Positions 37,030 to 46,239 of a DNA stretch of 64,000 nucleotides are shown here, in pieces. The position numbers and the translations under genes are program-made. The stretch's first letter is position 1, and each line of letters opens with the position of its first letter. Below the pieces are notes generated by a model. It saw only the letters and a program-made list of their open reading frames with translations, did not search any database and was not told the origin of the DNA. The stretch lies in contig NZ_FRBH01000002.1 in the NCBI RefSeq assembly GCF_900142565.1, forward strand, positions 62,001 to 126,000, written 5' to 3'. The stretch comes from Chishuiella changwenlii. Its GTDB lineage: Bacteria; Bacteroidota; Bacteroidia; Flavobacteriales; Weeksellaceae.

Positions 37030-37284
37030 ATGGAAAGAAAATTAAGAAAAGAAAGAATTGGTTTAGTTACATCAAACAAAATGGAAAAAACCATTGTTGT
37101 ATCTGAAACTAAGAAGCAAAAGCACCCATTTTATGGGAAATTCGTTACTAAAACGAAGAAGTATACAGCGCACGACGAAAGTAATGAGTGTAACGAAGGT
37201 GACACTGTGCGTATCATGGAAACTCGTCCTTTGTCTAAAAGCAAAAGATGGAGATTAGTAGAAATCATAGAAAGAGCTAAATAA
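37030..37284 (+). CDS. rpsQ: 30S ribosomal protein S17
   Basis: 84 residues, OB-fold: [65 protein letters not shown]. An early 30S assembly protein. 9 bases before rplN. Confidence 0.99.
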   Translation: MERKLRKERIGLVTSNKMEKTIVVSETKKQKHPFYGKFVTKTKKYTAHDESNECNEGDTVRIMETRPLSKSKRWRLVEIIERAK

Positions 37285-37293
37285 TATTAAGTT

Positions 37294-37662
37294 ATGTTAC
37301 AACAAGAATCTAGATTAAAAGTTGCAGATAACACAGGAGCTCGTGAAGCATTAGTAATCCGCGTTTTAGGTGGAACTAAAAGAAGATACGCATCAGTAGG
37401 TGACAAAATCGTAGTTGCGATTAAAGAAGCTACTCCTTCAGGAAACGTTAAAAAAGGTGCTGTATCAAAAGCTGTTGTAGTTAGAACTAAAAAAGAAGTT
37501 CGCAGAAAAGACGGTTCATATATCCGTTTCGACGATAATGCATGTGTATTATTGAACACTCAAGGAGAAATGCGTGGTACTCGTGTATTCGGTCCAGTTG
37601 CTCGTGAGTTACGTGATAAAGAATATATGAAAATTGTATCATTAGCCCCAGAGGTATTATAA
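37294..37662 (+). CDS. rplN: 50S ribosomal protein L14
   Basis: 122 residues: [62 protein letters not shown] and [13 protein letters not shown]. It forms the intersubunit bridge B8 and the RsfS binding site. Normal length, no oddities. Confidence 0.99.
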   Translation: MLQQESRLKVADNTGAREALVIRVLGGTKRRYASVGDKIVVAIKEATPSGNVKKGAVSKAVVVRTKKEVRRKDGSYIRFDDNACVLLNTQGEMRGTRVFGPVARELRDKEYMKIVSLAPEVL

Positions 37663-37671
37663 TATAACAAC

Positions 37672-37986
37672 ATGGCAAAGTTAAAAATTAAAAAAGGAGA
37701 CAAAGTAGTCGTATTATCAGGTTCTGCTAAAGGACAAACTGGTACTGTATTACGCGTATTCCCTGACAAAGCTAAAGCTATCGTTGAAGGGGTTAATATC
37801 GCAAAAAAACGTATAAAGCCAAGCGCACAAAATCCACAAGGTGGAGTTGTAGAGAAAGAAGCTCAAATCTATTTATGTAAATTGGCTTTAGTAGATCCAG
37901 AAACTGGGAAAGCAACGAAAGTAGCTATCAAAGAAGAAGGAGGTAAAAAAGTAAGAATTGCTAAAAAATCAGGTAAAGCTATTTAA
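37672..37986 (+). CDS. rplX: 50S ribosomal protein L24
   Basis: 104 residues with a KOW motif at the start ([37 protein letters not shown]) and [13 protein letters not shown]. It is one of the assembly initiators of the 50S subunit. Two bases separate it from rplE. Confidence 0.99.
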   Translation: MAKLKIKKGDKVVVLSGSAKGQTGTVLRVFPDKAKAIVEGVNIAKKRIKPSAQNPQGGVVEKEAQIYLCKLALVDPETGKATKVAIKEEGGKKVRIAKKSGKAI

Positions 37987-37988
37987 GA

Positions 37989-38552
37989 ATGAGTACAACT
38001 ACATACACACCTCGTCCGCAGGTTAAATATAAAGAAGAGATTGTAGCTGCTCTTAAAGAAGAGTTCGCTTACAAATCTATTATGCAAGTTCCTAAATTAG
38101 AGAAAATCGTTTTATCTCAAGGTTTAGGTGCTGCTACAGCTGATAAAAAAATCGTTGATTACGCTATCGAAGAGTTAGAGTTAATCACAGGTCAAAAAGC
38201 AGTTGCTACTATTTCTAAGAAAGATGAAGCAGCTTTCAAATTACGTAAAGGAATGCCAATTGGTGCTAAAGTAACTTTACGTGGTGAGAAAATGTACGAG
38301 TTCTTAGATCGTTTAGTATCTTCTGCATTACCACGTGTACGTGACTTTAACGGAATTTCTTCTACAGGTTTCGACGGTAGAGGTAACTATAACTTAGGTG
38401 TTAAAGAACAAATTATCTTCCCAGAAATTAATATTGATAAAATCAAGAAAATTCAAGGTTTAGATATTACATTTGTAACATCTGCGAATACTGATAAAGA
38501 AGCGAAAGCTTTATTATCTAAATTTGGATTACCATTTACTAAAGAAAACTAA
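37989..38552 (+). CDS. rplE: 50S ribosomal protein L5
   Basis: 187 residues: [96 protein letters not shown]. Part of the 5S RNP with L18 and 5S rRNA. Six bases before rpsN. Confidence 0.99.
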   Translation: MSTTTYTPRPQVKYKEEIVAALKEEFAYKSIMQVPKLEKIVLSQGLGAATADKKIVDYAIEELELITGQKAVATISKKDEAAFKLRKGMPIGAKVTLRGEKMYEFLDRLVSSALPRVRDFNGISSTGFDGRGNYNLGVKEQIIFPEINIDKIKKIQGLDITFVTSANTDKEAKALLSKFGLPFTKEN

Positions 38553-38558
38553 GAAGTC

Positions 38559-38828
38559 ATGGCTAAAGAATCAATGAAAGCGCGTGAGCGCAAAAGAGAA
38601 GCATTAGTTGCTAAGTATGCTGCGAAAAGAACTGCTTTATTAGAAGCTGGTGATTACGATGCATTACAAAAATTACCTAAAAACGCTTCTCCTGTACGTT
38701 TACACAACCGTTGTAAATTAACAGGTCGTCCAAGAGGATACATGAGAACTTTCGGGATCTCTCGTGTAACTTTCCGTGAAATGGCGAACGAAGGGTTAAT
38801 CCCAGGTGTTAAAAAAGCATCTTGGTAA
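38559..38828 (+). CDS. rpsN: 30S ribosomal protein S14
   Basis: 89 residues, the long form with a single Cys and no CxxC pairs, so it is the zinc-free type ([29 protein letters not shown]). It is the last ribosomal gene here: a strong terminator follows 21 bases later and rpsH, its usual neighbour, is absent. Confidence 0.99.
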   Translation: MAKESMKARERKREALVAKYAAKRTALLEAGDYDALQKLPKNASPVRLHNRCKLTGRPRGYMRTFGISRVTFREMANEGLIPGVKKASW

Positions 38829-38849
38829 TATACCAAAGCTTATAAATAT

Positions 38850-38880
38850 AAAAGCCCAACTCTTAGAGTTGGGCTTTTTT
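38850..38880. terminator. Terminator of the S10 operon, shared with the convergent gene
   Basis: A perfect 13-base stem (38850-38862 with 38866-38878) with the loop TTA and flanking A and T tracts. It ends one base before the stop of the convergent transglutaminase gene, so it can serve both. Confidence 0.9.
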
Positions 38881-38881
38881 G

Positions 38882-40903
38882 TTATTTAAATATTTTCTTC
38901 ATTTTAAACTTCATCCAATTACCTATACCTGCTTCTATAATGTCAACTCCTAAGCCGAAATTGCTATCTGCAATGATATAATGATTGTTTCGGAATCTTT
39001 CAAACTCATCTAATTTTATTTCATGATTAGTTGTGGGATTATATTCTATATAAACACTTCCTCCATTGTTTTGAATTTTCTTTCTACTTGTGTAAGAAAA
39101 ATAATCGTCATTTATAGTTGATTCTTGAACGGTGTATTTTTCATTTACATCGATTTTTTGATCGGTATATAAATTGATTTCATATTTTTCGCTATCAAAA
39201 TTATGCCAGAAGCTAGCATCTTTATGAATGTAGTCGCGTACATTAGTTTTGGTAATATTACGATCAAAATACATCAAGAACCTTTCATTTGTATTACGAT
39301 CAGTAAAATATGGGTTTTCGATTCTAGCCTTATATTTTATCTTTAATTCGTTTCGTTTCTTGTCATCAGAAACGATCTCAATTACAGCATCTTTAAAAAT
39401 TTCTCTTAAATCCATTTCCGGACGATCTGCATTATAGTTTAAAGAGTAATAAAAGAAACTATTCCAACTGTCTACAATTTCTCGTTTATTGGTATTCTTA
39501 AAATAACGACGCATGTTATTTGCTCTATTGTAACGATAAATAGATTCAGCTTCTAAATCGCCATAATTTCCATTGATATTGATTGTCACTTTCTCATCAA
39601 TACAAAATCTTGGGAATTTATGAGATGGACGTATTTGTAAAGTTTGATTTGGTTTAATTTCTAAATAGTGACAGAAATAAATGAAACTTCTGTTTTCTAA
39701 CCAACCAAATTCTCCTCTCATTGTTGGATCTACATAATATGTTTCACCTTGATGTTCTACTTTTACTATTACATGGTTAAAAGCAAGCAAAGAAGGTAAA
39801 TAATATTTTAAATAGAAATCTGTATTATAATTTAATAGAATGATTGAAGAATTAAGACCTAAATAATCAAAAACTACTTTAAGTAAGATACATTTCGCTT
39901 TACAGTCTCCTTGTTTATTATTAAATGTTATTTCAGCTTCCTGAGGTTTATGACCACTCATTTCATCTGCATTGTAGATATAATAAATATGGTTCTGAAC
40001 GTATTCGATTGCATACTCTATTTTATCTTCAATATTATCAAACTCATTTAATTTTTCAACTAACGTCGGAGCAAATTCTTCTAGATTTGCTTTGTTAATT
40101 GTTTCTTCATAATATGGGTAAATGAAATTGGATAATTTTTCCCATTCACTTTTTGTGGCAAAATCTACATACGGGAAGATTTCACGATTGGGATCAGTAG
40201 GATTTAAATAATTATTTAGTTCTTGAATATAAGATGTTCCTAGAGGTATAATACCTGTCTCAGTTTCGATTAAATGTCCGTTTTCGTCTCGGAAGAAATT
40301 CTTTCTATATTCAAATTCGTCATCACGATTATTAATTAATTCGAATTCATATTTACCGTAAGCCCAATAAGAATCTGGACTAACCCATATATAACGGCTA
40401 TACTCTTTACGAACAAAGTCTTTTTCTGTAAACGTTTTTTCGCGAGCATCTTCTAAAATCAATATGTCATAAAGACGTAAATCTTTAATCGAAATATTTA
40501 CTTTCTTACTTTTACTAATTACACCAGATGCACTATCATTTTCGTTATCTAAAACCTTTATGGTAATATCTTGTAACTTGTCTATTAACTGACCATCTCG
40601 AATAACACTAATTCTATGAATTAGAAAGGTTTCATTTTCTTCGATAATAATATCGTAAGTTGAAGCTTTTTCTAAGTTTGCAGGATCTGTCAGTGTATAA
40701 GCCATGTTAATATACTCTGTGTGCTGTTCCTTTGTAACGTAGAATTTTTTATTCAGGAAATAACAATAATCTCTTCCTTCGTCTAAAATATTCTTAGAGA
40801 ATTCGGTTTCTTTAGTTAGTTCAATAATTTGTTGATCAGATAAACTTTTAGCCCATTCTTCGGGTTTTCTAATCACATACAATTCATCTTGCTGGTTTGT
40901 CAT
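38882..40903 (-). CDS. DUF3857 / transglutaminase-like protein
   Basis: 673 residues: a beta-rich DUF3857-like N-terminal region, a transglutaminase-like core with the Cys-His-Asp triad (QGDCKAKC with Cys334, FNHVIVKV with His377, YYVDPT with Asp392), and a beta-rich C-terminal domain of about 250 residues. This is a full set of papain-like catalytic residues. Many relatives in Bacteroidota have a signal peptide; this one starts MTNQQDELYVIRKPEEW and shows none, so it is probably cytoplasmic. The substrate is unknown. Convergent with rpsN. Confidence 0.82.
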   Translation of the reverse strand: MTNQQDELYVIRKPEEWAKSLSDQQIIELTKETEFSKNILDEGRDYCYFLNKKFYVTKEQHTEYINMAYTLTDPANLEKASTYDIIIEENETFLIHRISVIRDGQLIDKLQDITIKVLDNENDSASGVISKSKKVNISIKDLRLYDILILEDAREKTFTEKDFVRKEYSRYIWVSPDSYWAYGKYEFELINNRDDEFEYRKNFFRDENGHLIETETGIIPLGTSYIQELNNYLNPTDPNREIFPYVDFATKSEWEKLSNFIYPYYEETINKANLEEFAPTLVEKLNEFDNIEDKIEYAIEYVQNHIYYIYNADEMSGHKPQEAEITFNNKQGDCKAKCILLKVVFDYLGLNSSIILLNYNTDFYLKYYLPSLLAFNHVIVKVEHQGETYYVDPTMRGEFGWLENRSFIYFCHYLEIKPNQTLQIRPSHKFPRFCIDEKVTININGNYGDLEAESIYRYNRANNMRRYFKNTNKREIVDSWNSFFYYSLNYNADRPEMDLREIFKDAVIEIVSDDKKRNELKIKYKARIENPYFTDRNTNERFLMYFDRNITKTNVRDYIHKDASFWHNFDSEKYEINLYTDQKIDVNEKYTVQESTINDDYFSYTSRKKIQNNGGSVYIEYNPTTNHEIKLDEFERFRNNHYIIADSNFGLGVDIIEAGIGNWMKFKMKKIFK

Positions 40904-40939
40904 TTATATTGTTTTTTACTACTCTAAATTACAAAAATA

Positions 40940-40969
40940 AAAACGCACTCTTTAGGTAGAGTGCGTTTT
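40940..40969 (-). terminator. Terminator of the beta-barrel gene
   Basis: AAAACGCACTCT (40940-40951) pairs with AGAGTGCGTTTT (40958-40969) around a 6-base loop. T runs are present in both directions. Confidence 0.85.
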
Positions 40970-40998
40970 TAACAATTTTTGTGTTATAAAATCATATT

Positions 40999-43689
40999 TT
41001 AAAACTTATATCTTAAGTTGACAATAAAATATCGTCCAAGTACATTTCTTGTAGAAGTAGATATAAAGTTATTATCAAAACCATTAGTTACTATGGCATT
41101 ATTTCCTAAAAGGTTTCCTCCAATAACGCTTAAGTACGTTTTCTTGGCAATATTGTAACGTACAGAAGCATTCCATTCTTTTGCATCGTTCAATTTTTCA
41201 CCATTACGATATTGCAAACGATAAGAAAAATCTGATTGGATTAATAATTTATCTGTAACCGACCATGCAGCTTCAGTATATGGACGCCACGTTTCAAATT
41301 TTTGTTTAAACAAAGATTCGAAATTGCTTAAGCTTAAATTTAATCCAGCTTTTAATTCAAATTTTTTATTGAATGTGAAAGCATTCTCTAAATTATAAGT
41401 TTGTGTAAATGAAGTATTATTAATTACAGTTTCTGTATTATCATTTCTACGACCAGTATATGTATAATAATCTGAAAAATTAATGTTAGCAGTTCCTCTA
41501 ACATTGTACCACTTAACAAATCTTTTCGAAATCATAAATCTTCCTGAATAACTTTCATTATCAAAGTCAGAATTAAGAAGTGTATTAACCTGTGTTAAAC
41601 TTTCCTGATTTAATACTGTTGATGTAACAAAACTTTTCTCTCTCTTCGTATAAGTTAAACCAGCATTCATGAAAAAGAATTTAAATGAATTGTAATGCCC
41701 AAAGTTTAATGATGCTGTATGAGTTAAAGCTTGTCTTAAATTTTGGTTACCTTGAAAAACTGTAAAGTAACTTTGTAAAACATACGAATCTGTTAAATCT
41801 TTTGCATGTGGCAATTCATAAGCTTGCTGATAATTAGCTGTAAGATTAGTTGCATTACTAAATTTATAATTTAATCTGGCATGTGGTAAAACTTTCGTTT
41901 CGTTAAAACTTACAGATGCATTGTTTGCGTAATCAACCTTTTCGTTAAAAAATGAAACTCCGGCACCTAAATCTGCCTGTAGATTACCTATTTTCTTAGT
42001 TAATGTTACATCTCCAAAAGTTTCGTTATAATTTAAATTTGTATCTGCAACAGCATTATTTGCTGTGATTAATTGTTGAAAGTCATATAACTTATTAGAA
42101 AAATCTTGTATACTAAAATTTGTTCCAGCTTTAAATTTTAAGTTAGCAGTGTTTGTTACTAAATAATTAAAGACAGTATAAGCCTGAAATGTATTAACTA
42201 CATAATTTTGGTTTTGATTTAAGTTGTATCTATTTTCTGCATCTGTAGAAAGATTTCCAAAAACACTAAATGGTTGTGTTGTAGAAAACATTTGATAATC
42301 TGGAGTTTCTTTCTGATATTGATGACGTAAATAAAAACCAATATTATGGTCACGACCTACTTTACTAACATAAGATATGGTTTGTAATAAGGAATAGTTT
42401 TTACGGTCTGTGTAATTATTTCTATACCCTATTTTTTGATCATCGTAATAATTATCTACTGATTGCTCATCTTCATTACCAACATAGTTGAAATTTAAAC
42501 GGTACTTAATTTGTGCTTTATCGTTTGGATTATAATCTAAACGTAAGCGAGACATTCCCATTAAAGTATTGTTTTTATTTCTTTGCTCATCTATTGTTGT
42601 ATATGGATCTTCTACAGTATTGTAGAATCTTTCTACTTTAGAATTATATCTGATATTGTTTGTATTAATTAAACCAAAACCAGTTATTTTTAATCTCTTA
42701 CTAGACTCTATTCCGAAATGAGCTGCACCATTATACGTATTCATATCAGGAGCATTAGACTCTGTAGGCATTCCTAAACTATTATTTCCTTGACGGATAG
42801 ATAAGACACTACCTTCTGACATAAATTCTGAATAACCACCCATAAAGCTTACATAGTCATCTTGATCAAATACTTGTTTTCCGTAAGTATTGAAATCATT
42901 AATTAATGTAGCGTCTGTTTTTTCTGAAAAGTAAAATATTTTGGCTTGTGCGTCTGTATGTTTATCTGCATCACCACCTAATGTAACATTACCAAAAACA
43001 AGACTTTTCATATCATCTTTTAACTCGATGTTTAATGAAAATTGTTCGTCATCTTCTTGTAATGATGAAGCAAAAGGGTTTGATTTAAATTTTGTATTTA
43101 ACTGGATTTTAGAAACAGCATCTGATGGTAGATTTTTATTTAATAATTTTTCATTACCACCTAATACTTCTCGTCCACCAACTGTCACTTGCGACATAGG
43201 TTTACCTTTATAGAAAACTTTACCGTTCTGAACTTCAATACCTGGTAATTTTTTTAAGACATCTTCTAAAACCTCTTCATTACCAACTTTAAAAGAATCT
43301 GCATCAAACTCAATTGTATCTCCTTTTACTTTGATTGCTTGTTGAGCTTTTACGATTGTTTCTTGTAAAGAAATTTCTTGCCCTTTTTTTAATTTTATAC
43401 TCTTGTTAATATTACTAGCTAAATCAACATTCTCAATATAAGTTTCAAAACCAGGTTGTTCTATTTCTATGTCATATTTCTGTCCACAAGGTAGTTTAAA
43501 TTCAAACTCTCCTACGTTACTTGTAAATACGAAACCTTTACCTTCGTTTTTACTATCGAAAATAGAAACTGATGCATCTGTAACGGGAATTCCATTCTCG
43601 TCAGCAATTGTTCCTTTCAATTTACATTCTTGCGAAAAGGCAAGTTGAATGCCTCCAATAAATAATAATGGATAGAGTATTTTTTTCAT
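40999..43689 (-). CDS. Outer-membrane beta-barrel, TonB-receptor type
   Basis: 896 residues: a signal peptide (cleavage after LAFSQ), a carboxypeptidase-regulatory-like domain (CKLKGTIADENGIPVTDASVSIFD, about 22-105), a plug-like domain (VLEDVLKKLPGIEVQNGKVFYKGKP and VTVGGREVLGGN), then a long beta-barrel of the OMP_b-brl_3 type ending in FIVNLRYKF, an aromatic C-terminus as in outer-membrane proteins. Such barrels are often encoded next to GLPGLI proteins, as here. The transported substrate is unknown. No clear TonB box was identified. Confidence 0.85.
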   Translation of the reverse strand: MKKILYPLLFIGGIQLAFSQECKLKGTIADENGIPVTDASVSIFDSKNEGKGFVFTSNVGEFEFKLPCGQKYDIEIEQPGFETYIENVDLASNINKSIKLKKGQEISLQETIVKAQQAIKVKGDTIEFDADSFKVGNEEVLEDVLKKLPGIEVQNGKVFYKGKPMSQVTVGGREVLGGNEKLLNKNLPSDAVSKIQLNTKFKSNPFASSLQEDDEQFSLNIELKDDMKSLVFGNVTLGGDADKHTDAQAKIFYFSEKTDATLINDFNTYGKQVFDQDDYVSFMGGYSEFMSEGSVLSIRQGNNSLGMPTESNAPDMNTYNGAAHFGIESSKRLKITGFGLINTNNIRYNSKVERFYNTVEDPYTTIDEQRNKNNTLMGMSRLRLDYNPNDKAQIKYRLNFNYVGNEDEQSVDNYYDDQKIGYRNNYTDRKNYSLLQTISYVSKVGRDHNIGFYLRHQYQKETPDYQMFSTTQPFSVFGNLSTDAENRYNLNQNQNYVVNTFQAYTVFNYLVTNTANLKFKAGTNFSIQDFSNKLYDFQQLITANNAVADTNLNYNETFGDVTLTKKIGNLQADLGAGVSFFNEKVDYANNASVSFNETKVLPHARLNYKFSNATNLTANYQQAYELPHAKDLTDSYVLQSYFTVFQGNQNLRQALTHTASLNFGHYNSFKFFFMNAGLTYTKREKSFVTSTVLNQESLTQVNTLLNSDFDNESYSGRFMISKRFVKWYNVRGTANINFSDYYTYTGRRNDNTETVINNTSFTQTYNLENAFTFNKKFELKAGLNLSLSNFESLFKQKFETWRPYTEAAWSVTDKLLIQSDFSYRLQYRNGEKLNDAKEWNASVRYNIAKKTYLSVIGGNLLGNNAIVTNGFDNNFISTSTRNVLGRYFIVNLRYKF

Positions 43690-43736
43690 ATAGATAGATG
43701 ATATAATAATTATTTGGTATAGAGATTTGGGAGAGG

Positions 43737-43768
43737 AAATCAGTTGAAACTAAAGTTTCAACTGATTT
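43737..43768 (-). terminator. Long hairpin between GLPGLI gene and barrel gene
   Basis: AAATCAGTTGAAACT (43737-43751) pairs perfectly with AGTTTCAACTGATTT (43754-43768) with a 2-base spacer. On the minus strand only three T follow, so it may be a weak terminator or attenuator between the two genes. Confidence 0.55.
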
Positions 43769-43785
43769 TTATAATATGAATAGTG

Positions 43786-44562
43786 TTATTTTGTATCAAC
43801 ACCACTATTTGACATTTCTTGGAATTTTTTCTGCATGTCAGTTACAACTTTCATAAATTCTTCAGTTGTTACAACCTGTCCTTTTGTTGGTAAAGTGATT
43901 TTTAAATCTTTGTCAGAAATTTTTAAATCCTTTAATGTAACAATTGTATGTGCATTGTTGAAATCAAATTCTGCTTTTACAATAAATCCTGGTAAACCTG
44001 CAAAACCAACAGGTCCATCTTTTACAGCAATAGCCGGAGCAAACCAAGCAGTAACAGGAATAGAATCCATCATTACGCCTTCTGCTTTAGTTGCCTGATA
44101 ACCTGCAATTTCTGTTTTTTCACGAGAAATTTTCCATTTGTAATCTGGAATTTTATCTTTTATTAAGAAAGCTTTACCCATCATATCTACTTCTTTGTAA
44201 GACATAGCTGGTGTAGCAGAGAAATCTTTATAAGTAGGTTTATTATCAAAAGTTGCCATTTGTTGAGCAATCATTCCACCTTGAGATTGAGCATTACCTA
44301 CTTTTTCTTCTAAAGTATAAGTAGACATCTTTCCATTATTTTTAAAAAAATAATTCATGAAAATTCCTGCATCTAACTCAGCTTTCAACATAGGGCCAAC
44401 TTGTGCTCTATATTGTTGTGGAACTTGTGCCATCACTTTATCATAATCCATTTTTATTTCTGCAACATAAGTTGCTTCAATGTTTTGTACTTTTTTATCT
44501 TGTGCAAATGAAAATGTTGCTGTAAGTATTCCTAAAGTAAAAGTTAATATTGTTTTTCTCAT
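43786..44562 (-). CDS. GLPGLI family protein (first copy)
   Basis: 258 residues with a signal peptide (cleavage after FSFAQ, about residue 21). The family motif appears as GPVGFAGLPGFIVKAEF, with Phe in place of the usual second Leu position. The preceding region KISREKTEIAGYQATKAEGVMMDSIPVTAWFAPAIAVKDGP is also characteristic. GLPGLI proteins are periplasmic proteins of unknown function, often near TonB-type barrels. Immediately upstream of the barrel gene on the same strand, with a hairpin between. Confidence 0.88.
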   Translation of the reverse strand: MRKTILTFTLGILTATFSFAQDKKVQNIEATYVAEIKMDYDKVMAQVPQQYRAQVGPMLKAELDAGIFMNYFFKNNGKMSTYTLEEKVGNAQSQGGMIAQQMATFDNKPTYKDFSATPAMSYKEVDMMGKAFLIKDKIPDYKWKISREKTEIAGYQATKAEGVMMDSIPVTAWFAPAIAVKDGPVGFAGLPGFIVKAEFDFNNAHTIVTLKDLKISDKDLKITLPTKGQVVTTEEFMKVVTDMQKKFQEMSNSGVDTK

Positions 44563-44612
44563 GTTATTGTATTTTCTTAGTTAGTCTACTTATATAGAAT
44601 ATTGTTACAAAA

Positions 44613-44656
44613 TTTTAAAAAAATGTCATTTAAAACATTAATTATAAATGACATTT
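44613..44656 (-). terminator. Terminator of pncA
   Basis: AAATGTCATTTA (44621-44632) pairs perfectly with TAAATGACATTT (44645-44656). On the minus strand a run of seven T follows. Confidence 0.8.
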
Positions 44657-44676
44657 ATATTTTTATCAGTAATGCA

Positions 44677-45279
44677 TTACAATAAATAAGTAGAAACACT
44701 TCCTCCTTTTTTAGTGAAATCTTGTTTCAGTTCTTCAAAATATTCTGGATTAATAGCTTTCGTAGAACCCTCTAAAATAGATGTTGTATAACCCAATTCT
44801 AACGCATCTTTTGCTGTGTAGTACACACAATAGTCAGCTGCCAGTCCACATACAAAAACGCTAGTTACATTAAGATTTTTTAGAAAACCATCTAAACCTG
44901 TTGGGTTTTTCTTATTAACATCAAAAAAAGCACTGTAAGAATCTACCTCAGGATTCATTCCTTTACGAAAAATTGCACGAATTTTATTTTGATTCAAATC
45001 TTTATGTAGTTCAGCACCTTTAGAACCTTGTACACAATGGTCTGGCCATAAAACTTGACGAGTTCCATTAAGATCTATAACTTCAAATGGTTCTTTACCA
45101 GCATGCATGCTTGCAAAACTTTTATGTTGAGAAGGATGCCAATCTTGTGTTGCAACAATGATATCATATTTTTCTTGAAGTTGATTGATGCGTTGAATTA
45201 TTTTATCACCTTCGTTAACTGCTAATGCTCCCCCAGGTAAAAAATCGTTTTGTAAATCAACAATTATTAAAGCTCTCAT
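44677..45279 (-). CDS. pncA: Nicotinamidase
   Basis: 200 residues of the isochorismatase-like hydrolase fold. The catalytic triad is visible: Asp8 (VDLQNDF), Lys106 (FRKGMNPEVDSYSAF) and Cys151 (CGLAADYC). The metal site D-x-H-x3-H (QDWHPSQH, Asp46, His48, His52) is intact, which separates it from isochorismatases. It converts nicotinamide to nicotinate for NAD salvage. It lies between the two GLPGLI genes on the same strand but has its own terminator, so it may not belong to the same function. Confidence 0.93.
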   Translation of the reverse strand: MRALIIVDLQNDFLPGGALAVNEGDKIIQRINQLQEKYDIIVATQDWHPSQHKSFASMHAGKEPFEVIDLNGTRQVLWPDHCVQGSKGAELHKDLNQNKIRAIFRKGMNPEVDSYSAFFDVNKKNPTGLDGFLKNLNVTSVFVCGLAADYCVYYTAKDALELGYTTSILEGSTKAINPEYFEELKQDFTKKGGSVSTYLL

Positions 45280-45350
45280 AAAATTTGTTTTTTGATATAT
45301 TTCTTACTTAAATGTAAGCTTTTTGATTATTAAAAAATGATAATTTTATC

Positions 45351-46130
45351 CTAATCTTTTCTATCAACACCTTCTGAACGCATTTTTTTGAACTTTTCAT
45401 TCTGAGCATCCATTACTTTTTTGAATTCGTCATTGGTAACGATATTCTTTTCTTTAGGCTTATCTATTTTTTTTAGATCAGGAACTTCTTTTACTTCAAT
45501 AACTCTAATAACTGTTTTAGCATTCATTTTGTCTTTGCTGTCTTGAGATTCAGTTTCTAAAATTAATCCAGGTAAACCATCATATTTTCCAGGTCCATTC
45601 TTAACAGCTAATGATGGAGCATACCAAGCAACTATAGTCGTACTGTCAACTGTTGCAGTTGCTTTTTTAACATCAAAACCAAGAATTTTTTTAGTTTCTC
45701 GAGATAATTTCCAATCATAATTTTTTAATTGATCTTTTATTGTAAATGCTTTATCAAAGCTAGAAACATTTGTAATGTATTGTTTGGTTTCAATATTCTT
45801 ATATAGTCCTTCTCCAGCACCACTTGTACTAAAAGAGATAGAAAATCCACCTGTAGATTGATTATTACTTATTTTTTCTTCTTTTTTGTAATATGATTCA
45901 TTATCAAAAATTGTTAACAAATAATCTTTAGGTTCAGTCATGCTTTTATAAACTTGATCTTCAAACCCACTTGGAAGTTTTGAAGAAGTTGAAGATTCAA
46001 ATTTCATCGATTTTTTAAAATCATCTTTATCTACAATCATTAGCTCCTGATATTTTACCTCTAATTTTTGAGCAAATATTGAAGATGTAAACAATGTTGT
46101 ACATGCAATAAGTTTGTAAAGTAGTCTCAT
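45351..46130 (-). CDS. GLPGLI family protein (second copy)
   Basis: 259 residues from the ATG ending at 46130, chosen because it opens a clean signal peptide (MRLLYKLIACTTLFTSSIFAQ); an upstream in-frame ATG would add 13 residues. The family motif GPGKYDGLPGLILETES is canonical, preceded by KLSRETKKILGFDVKKATATVDSTTIVAWYAPSLAVKNGP. It is a divergent paralogue of the copy at 43786-44562, with pncA between them. Function unknown; extracytoplasmic. Confidence 0.88.
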   Translation of the reverse strand: MRLLYKLIACTTLFTSSIFAQKLEVKYQELMIVDKDDFKKSMKFESSTSSKLPSGFEDQVYKSMTEPKDYLLTIFDNESYYKKEEKISNNQSTGGFSISFSTSGAGEGLYKNIETKQYITNVSSFDKAFTIKDQLKNYDWKLSRETKKILGFDVKKATATVDSTTIVAWYAPSLAVKNGPGKYDGLPGLILETESQDSKDKMNAKTVIRVIEVKEVPDLKKIDKPKEKNIVTNDEFKKVMDAQNEKFKKMRSEGVDRKD

Positions 46131-46239
46131 ATCAATTGTTTTGTTGAACAATATTATGAAAAAAAACAAAACAAATCTACAATTGTAGAATTTAAAATTT
46201 TGTTAAAATAATAGTAATAATTTATCTAAGGCTAGATAA

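Noticed and set aside
37287-37559. Antisense frame across rplN
   Set aside because: Ribosomal gene codon use often leaves long antisense frames. No signal for a gene here.
42941-43213. Open frame opposite the plug domain of the barrel gene
   Set aside because: No promoter, no family, and lies within a conserved domain on the other strand.
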